64,000 nt of DNA from Monilinia fructicola (lineage: Eukaryota; Ascomycota; Leotiomycetes; Helotiales; Sclerotiniaceae), in assembly GCA_008692225.1 (NCBI GenBank), contig VICG01000010.1, forward strand, positions 372,001 through 436,000, given 5' to 3'. Below, piece by piece: positions 62,172-64,000 of this stretch. The position numbers and the translations under genes are program-made. Position 1 is the first letter of the stretch. Each line of letters begins with the position of its first letter. Below the pieces are notes generated by a model, which ran no database searches, had not been told where the DNA came from, and was given only the letters and a program-made list of their open reading frames with translations.

Positions 62172-64000
62172 TCATCCTCCCCTGGGACGCTTTCCTCCAT
62201 TCCCTTGCTGCCCGCCTTCTGGTACAGGTCTCTTTTGTCCAGGCTGTGCGTTTGGATTAAAGCTTTGAGCAGCTGCGTTCATTCCTCCGCGTTGCCCGGT
62301 AGGATTTCCTCTTCCCCTACCCATAGCTCCTCCACGTGGTTGATAAATTCCTCCACGGGCACCTCCGCTGGCACCCCCGCGATTCTGATTACCACCACGC
62401 ATTTGTGGTAACCGGGACTGATTTCCTGCTTGAGGAGCCTGCTTATCATTAGTATTATTACGTATGAAAGGTTCAAAGGAGCTACTCACAGATGGGATAT
62501 TACTGACAGGCAGTGAAGAGGCTCCGTTTGTTGTTGACGGGGTAATCGGACGTGGTCCGAGAGGTATGGCGCTCTTTGGAGCTTCGGTTTCCTCGACCTT
62601 ACTTCCATCTGCAGGAGCGCTGTTCGATTGAGTACTGGGATCATTCAAGGGTGGGGCTGTAGCTGTTGCAGTACTTGCCGCTGGATGCTGAGCTAGTGTG
62701 GCAGTGTGAGTGGGTGTTGAGGTTGGAGCAGCTGGTATTGGTGGGGGTGGTTTGGCATTTTTAGCAATCTCCCAAACCTCACCAACAGGCTTTTCTGGGG
62801 TGTCTTTTGCAGCTTTCTCAACAACTCCAATCTTTGCAGTGGCCATTTTGATTCTGTTGTCCAGCATATTGAGTTTCAATGAGGATTTCTTTTCTGCCAT
62901 CAAAACAGCTTGAGCTTGAGTGTGTTCTGCCTTTGCTTGAGCTTCGGTCAAAGTGGCGTCGGCGGTTGTCTGCGCTTCAGCAAGTTTTTCAATCACCAGT
63001 TTATCTTGTTCCGCTTTGAGTTTTTGTGTTTCCTTCTCAAGAAGCTTCTTCAAGTTGTTGGCAAGGATACTCTTGATTGTTGGGTTTGTTGACAGAAGAT
63101 GTCGGACTTGGTCATCCGAAAGATCTGTACCATCTGCTGACGGTGCAGCAGCCTTGCTTGGAGTTGCTGGTGTGACCGGGACGGTGTTTTCTTCTGTCTT
63201 TGGCGCAGATGGTGTAGGTGGTGGGGCCGAAGTATCAGCAGGTTTGTTTTCTGCAAGCCAAATTTGTTTCTCTTGCTCGAGTTTCAACTTGAAATCGGCC
63301 TCGAGTTGAAGTCGAACTGCTTCCTTGGACTCGCCAAGTTTCTTGTTCAGAGCTGCCTTCATTTTATCAGAACGTTGTTTGAGCGTGTTTTCCATAGATT
63401 CTTCGATTTCCTTGGCTTTTTCATCACGCTCCTTAGCCATTGCTTCAGCAGCTGCTATACGTGCCTCCAAGGCCTTCTTCTCCTCCTCTGAGATACCGTT
63501 ATTTTGACTTTCATTAATCTGTCCCTCCTCGGCACCATCATCCATTAGAGTCTCAGACGACTGTACTTTTTGCTGTGATCTAGCTTCAACGGCATCGGCA
63601 ATAGCACTATCTCTCTCGGAATTGGCGCTTTCAAGCTGCTGTTTAAGTTCTGTGATCTGTTCTTCAAGGGCTTGCTTCTCCGAAATTGCCTGATCACGTT
63701 CCTTACGAAGCTCGAGAAGTTGCGCATTGAAATTCTCGTTGGTCTCCGATACAGTTACTACAGGTGCAGGGGGAGTCTTGGGGGACGCAACAGACTGAAC
63801 AGCATTGGCCAATGCCTGATCACGCTGAATCTTAACTTCATCCAACTCTTGCTGTACTTCCGCAAGCTTGGCTTCTGCTGCTTCCTTTTCTGCCACGGCA
63901 GTCTGGAGTTGTTGTTGGAGAGATGTAAGCTGTTCCTGAAGTGAGTCCCTCTCAGAAATGGCCACGTCCCTTTCTGCAGCCCGATCATTCTTGTCCTTCG
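62172..64000 (-). CDS. Mlp1/Tpr-type nuclear-basket protein, C-terminal part (cut by window edge)
   Basis: The frame is open to the window end, so the N-terminus lies outside. About 450 residues of coiled coil (ISERDSLQEQLTSLQQQLQ, KERDEKAKEIEESMENTLKQ) are followed by a conserved segment LSDDQVRHLLSTNPTIKSIL, which matches the pattern near the end of Mlp/Tpr coiled coils (LL-TN-x-I-x-x-I/V-N). The tail is Pro/Ala/Thr-rich and ends in Arg-Gly repeats with a basic KRPRGG end. Such proteins anchor at the nuclear pore basket and act in mRNA export control. A 51-base intron at 62439-62489 (GTGAGT, TACTAATG branch, GCAG) reads through in frame because its length is a multiple of three and it has no stop. 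Another long coiled-coil protein cannot be excluded. No frameshift. Confidence 0.75.
   Translation of the reverse strand, partial: KDKNDRAAERDVAISERDSLQEQLTSLQQQLQTAVAEKEAAEAKLAEVQQELDEVKIQRDQALANAVQSVASPKTPPAPVVTVSETNENFNAQLLELRKERDQAISEKQALEEQITELKQQLESANSERDSAIADAVEARSQQKVQSSETLMDDGAEEGQINESQNNGISEEEKKALEARIAAAEAMAKERDEKAKEIEESMENTLKQRSDKMKAALNKKLGESKEAVRLQLEADFKLKLEQEKQIWLAENKPADTSAPPPTPSAPKTEENTVPVTPATPSKAAAPSADGTDLSDDQVRHLLSTNPTIKSILANNLKKLLEKETQKLKAEQDKLVIEKLAEAQTTADATLTEAQAKAEHTQAQAVLMAEKKSSLKLNMLDNRIKMATAKIGVVEKAAKDTPEKPVGEVWEIAKNAKPPPPIPAAPTSTPTHTATLAQHPAASTATATAPPLNDPSTQSNSAPADGSKVEETEAPKSAIPLGPRPITPSTTNGASSLPVSNIPSVSSSFEPFIRNNTNDKQAPQAGNQSRLPQMRGGNQNRGGASGGARGGIYQPRGGAMGRGRGNPTGQRGGMNAAAQSFNPNAQPGQKRPVPEGGQQGNGGKRPRGG

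Noticed and set aside
1..64000. CRISPR array, integron or bacterial mobile element
   Set aside because: No direct repeats with unique spacers, no integrase or transposase; all tandem arrays are perfect or near-perfect short satellites typical of eukaryotic DNA.

Overview
The window is nuclear DNA of a filamentous ascomycete (Pezizomycotina). The evidence is short spliceosomal introns (about 50-100 bases, GTAAGT/GTATGT donors, CTAAT-type branch sites, TAG/CAG acceptors), one intron-bearing tRNA gene, proteins of clearly fungal type (Set2 with AWS-SET-post-SET-WW-SRI order, fungal rhodopsin/SAT4 membrane protein, DHA1 drug transporter, DUF4470 proteins), AT-rich blocks that look like RIP, and very many microsatellites. 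A helotialean (Leotiomycetes) origin is my guess from the look of the proteins and is not proven here.

Layout. 1-4.9 kb: two AT-rich, gene-poor blocks around one small unrecognised protein gene. 4.9-6.5 kb: 4-aminobutyrate aminotransferase. 8.9-10.3 kb (minus): AT-hook protein with four exons. 15-18 kb: SET2 histone H3K36 methyltransferase. 20.6-22.6 kb: MFS drug/H+ antiporter. 23.8-25.1 kb: seven-TM rhodopsin-domain protein. 27.7 kb (minus): tRNA-Glu(CTC) with intron. 27.8-36.3 kb: gene-free stretch with many simple repeats. 36.3-38.3 kb: DnaJ-domain protein with a long disordered tail. 40.3-42.2 kb (minus): sterol O-acyltransferase, divergent from AP-1 gamma-adaptin at 42.95-45.7 kb. 47.8-54.2 kb: two tandem paralogues joining TPRs to a DUF4470 domain. 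56.7-58.2 kb (minus): PEX11-family peroxin. 58.9-60.6 kb (minus): 51-kDa subunit of respiratory complex I, divergent from dynactin subunit 6 (61.4-62.0 kb). From 62.2 kb to the edge (minus): C-terminal part of an Mlp1/Tpr-type nuclear-basket protein, cut by the window end.

The genes are mostly unlinked housekeeping functions. The exception is the TPR-DUF4470 pair, clearly a local duplication. I see no biosynthetic cluster, virus or intact transposon.

The dominant oddity is that nine genes are broken by small frameshifts, about 33 by my reading, mostly a single extra base in a homopolymer or two bases in a TA/GA run. The protein on both sides stays fully conserved. I read these as uncorrected sequencing errors and not as gene decay. 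Gene spans below therefore run through the shifts. They are unevenly spread: five genes, including the last three, have none.
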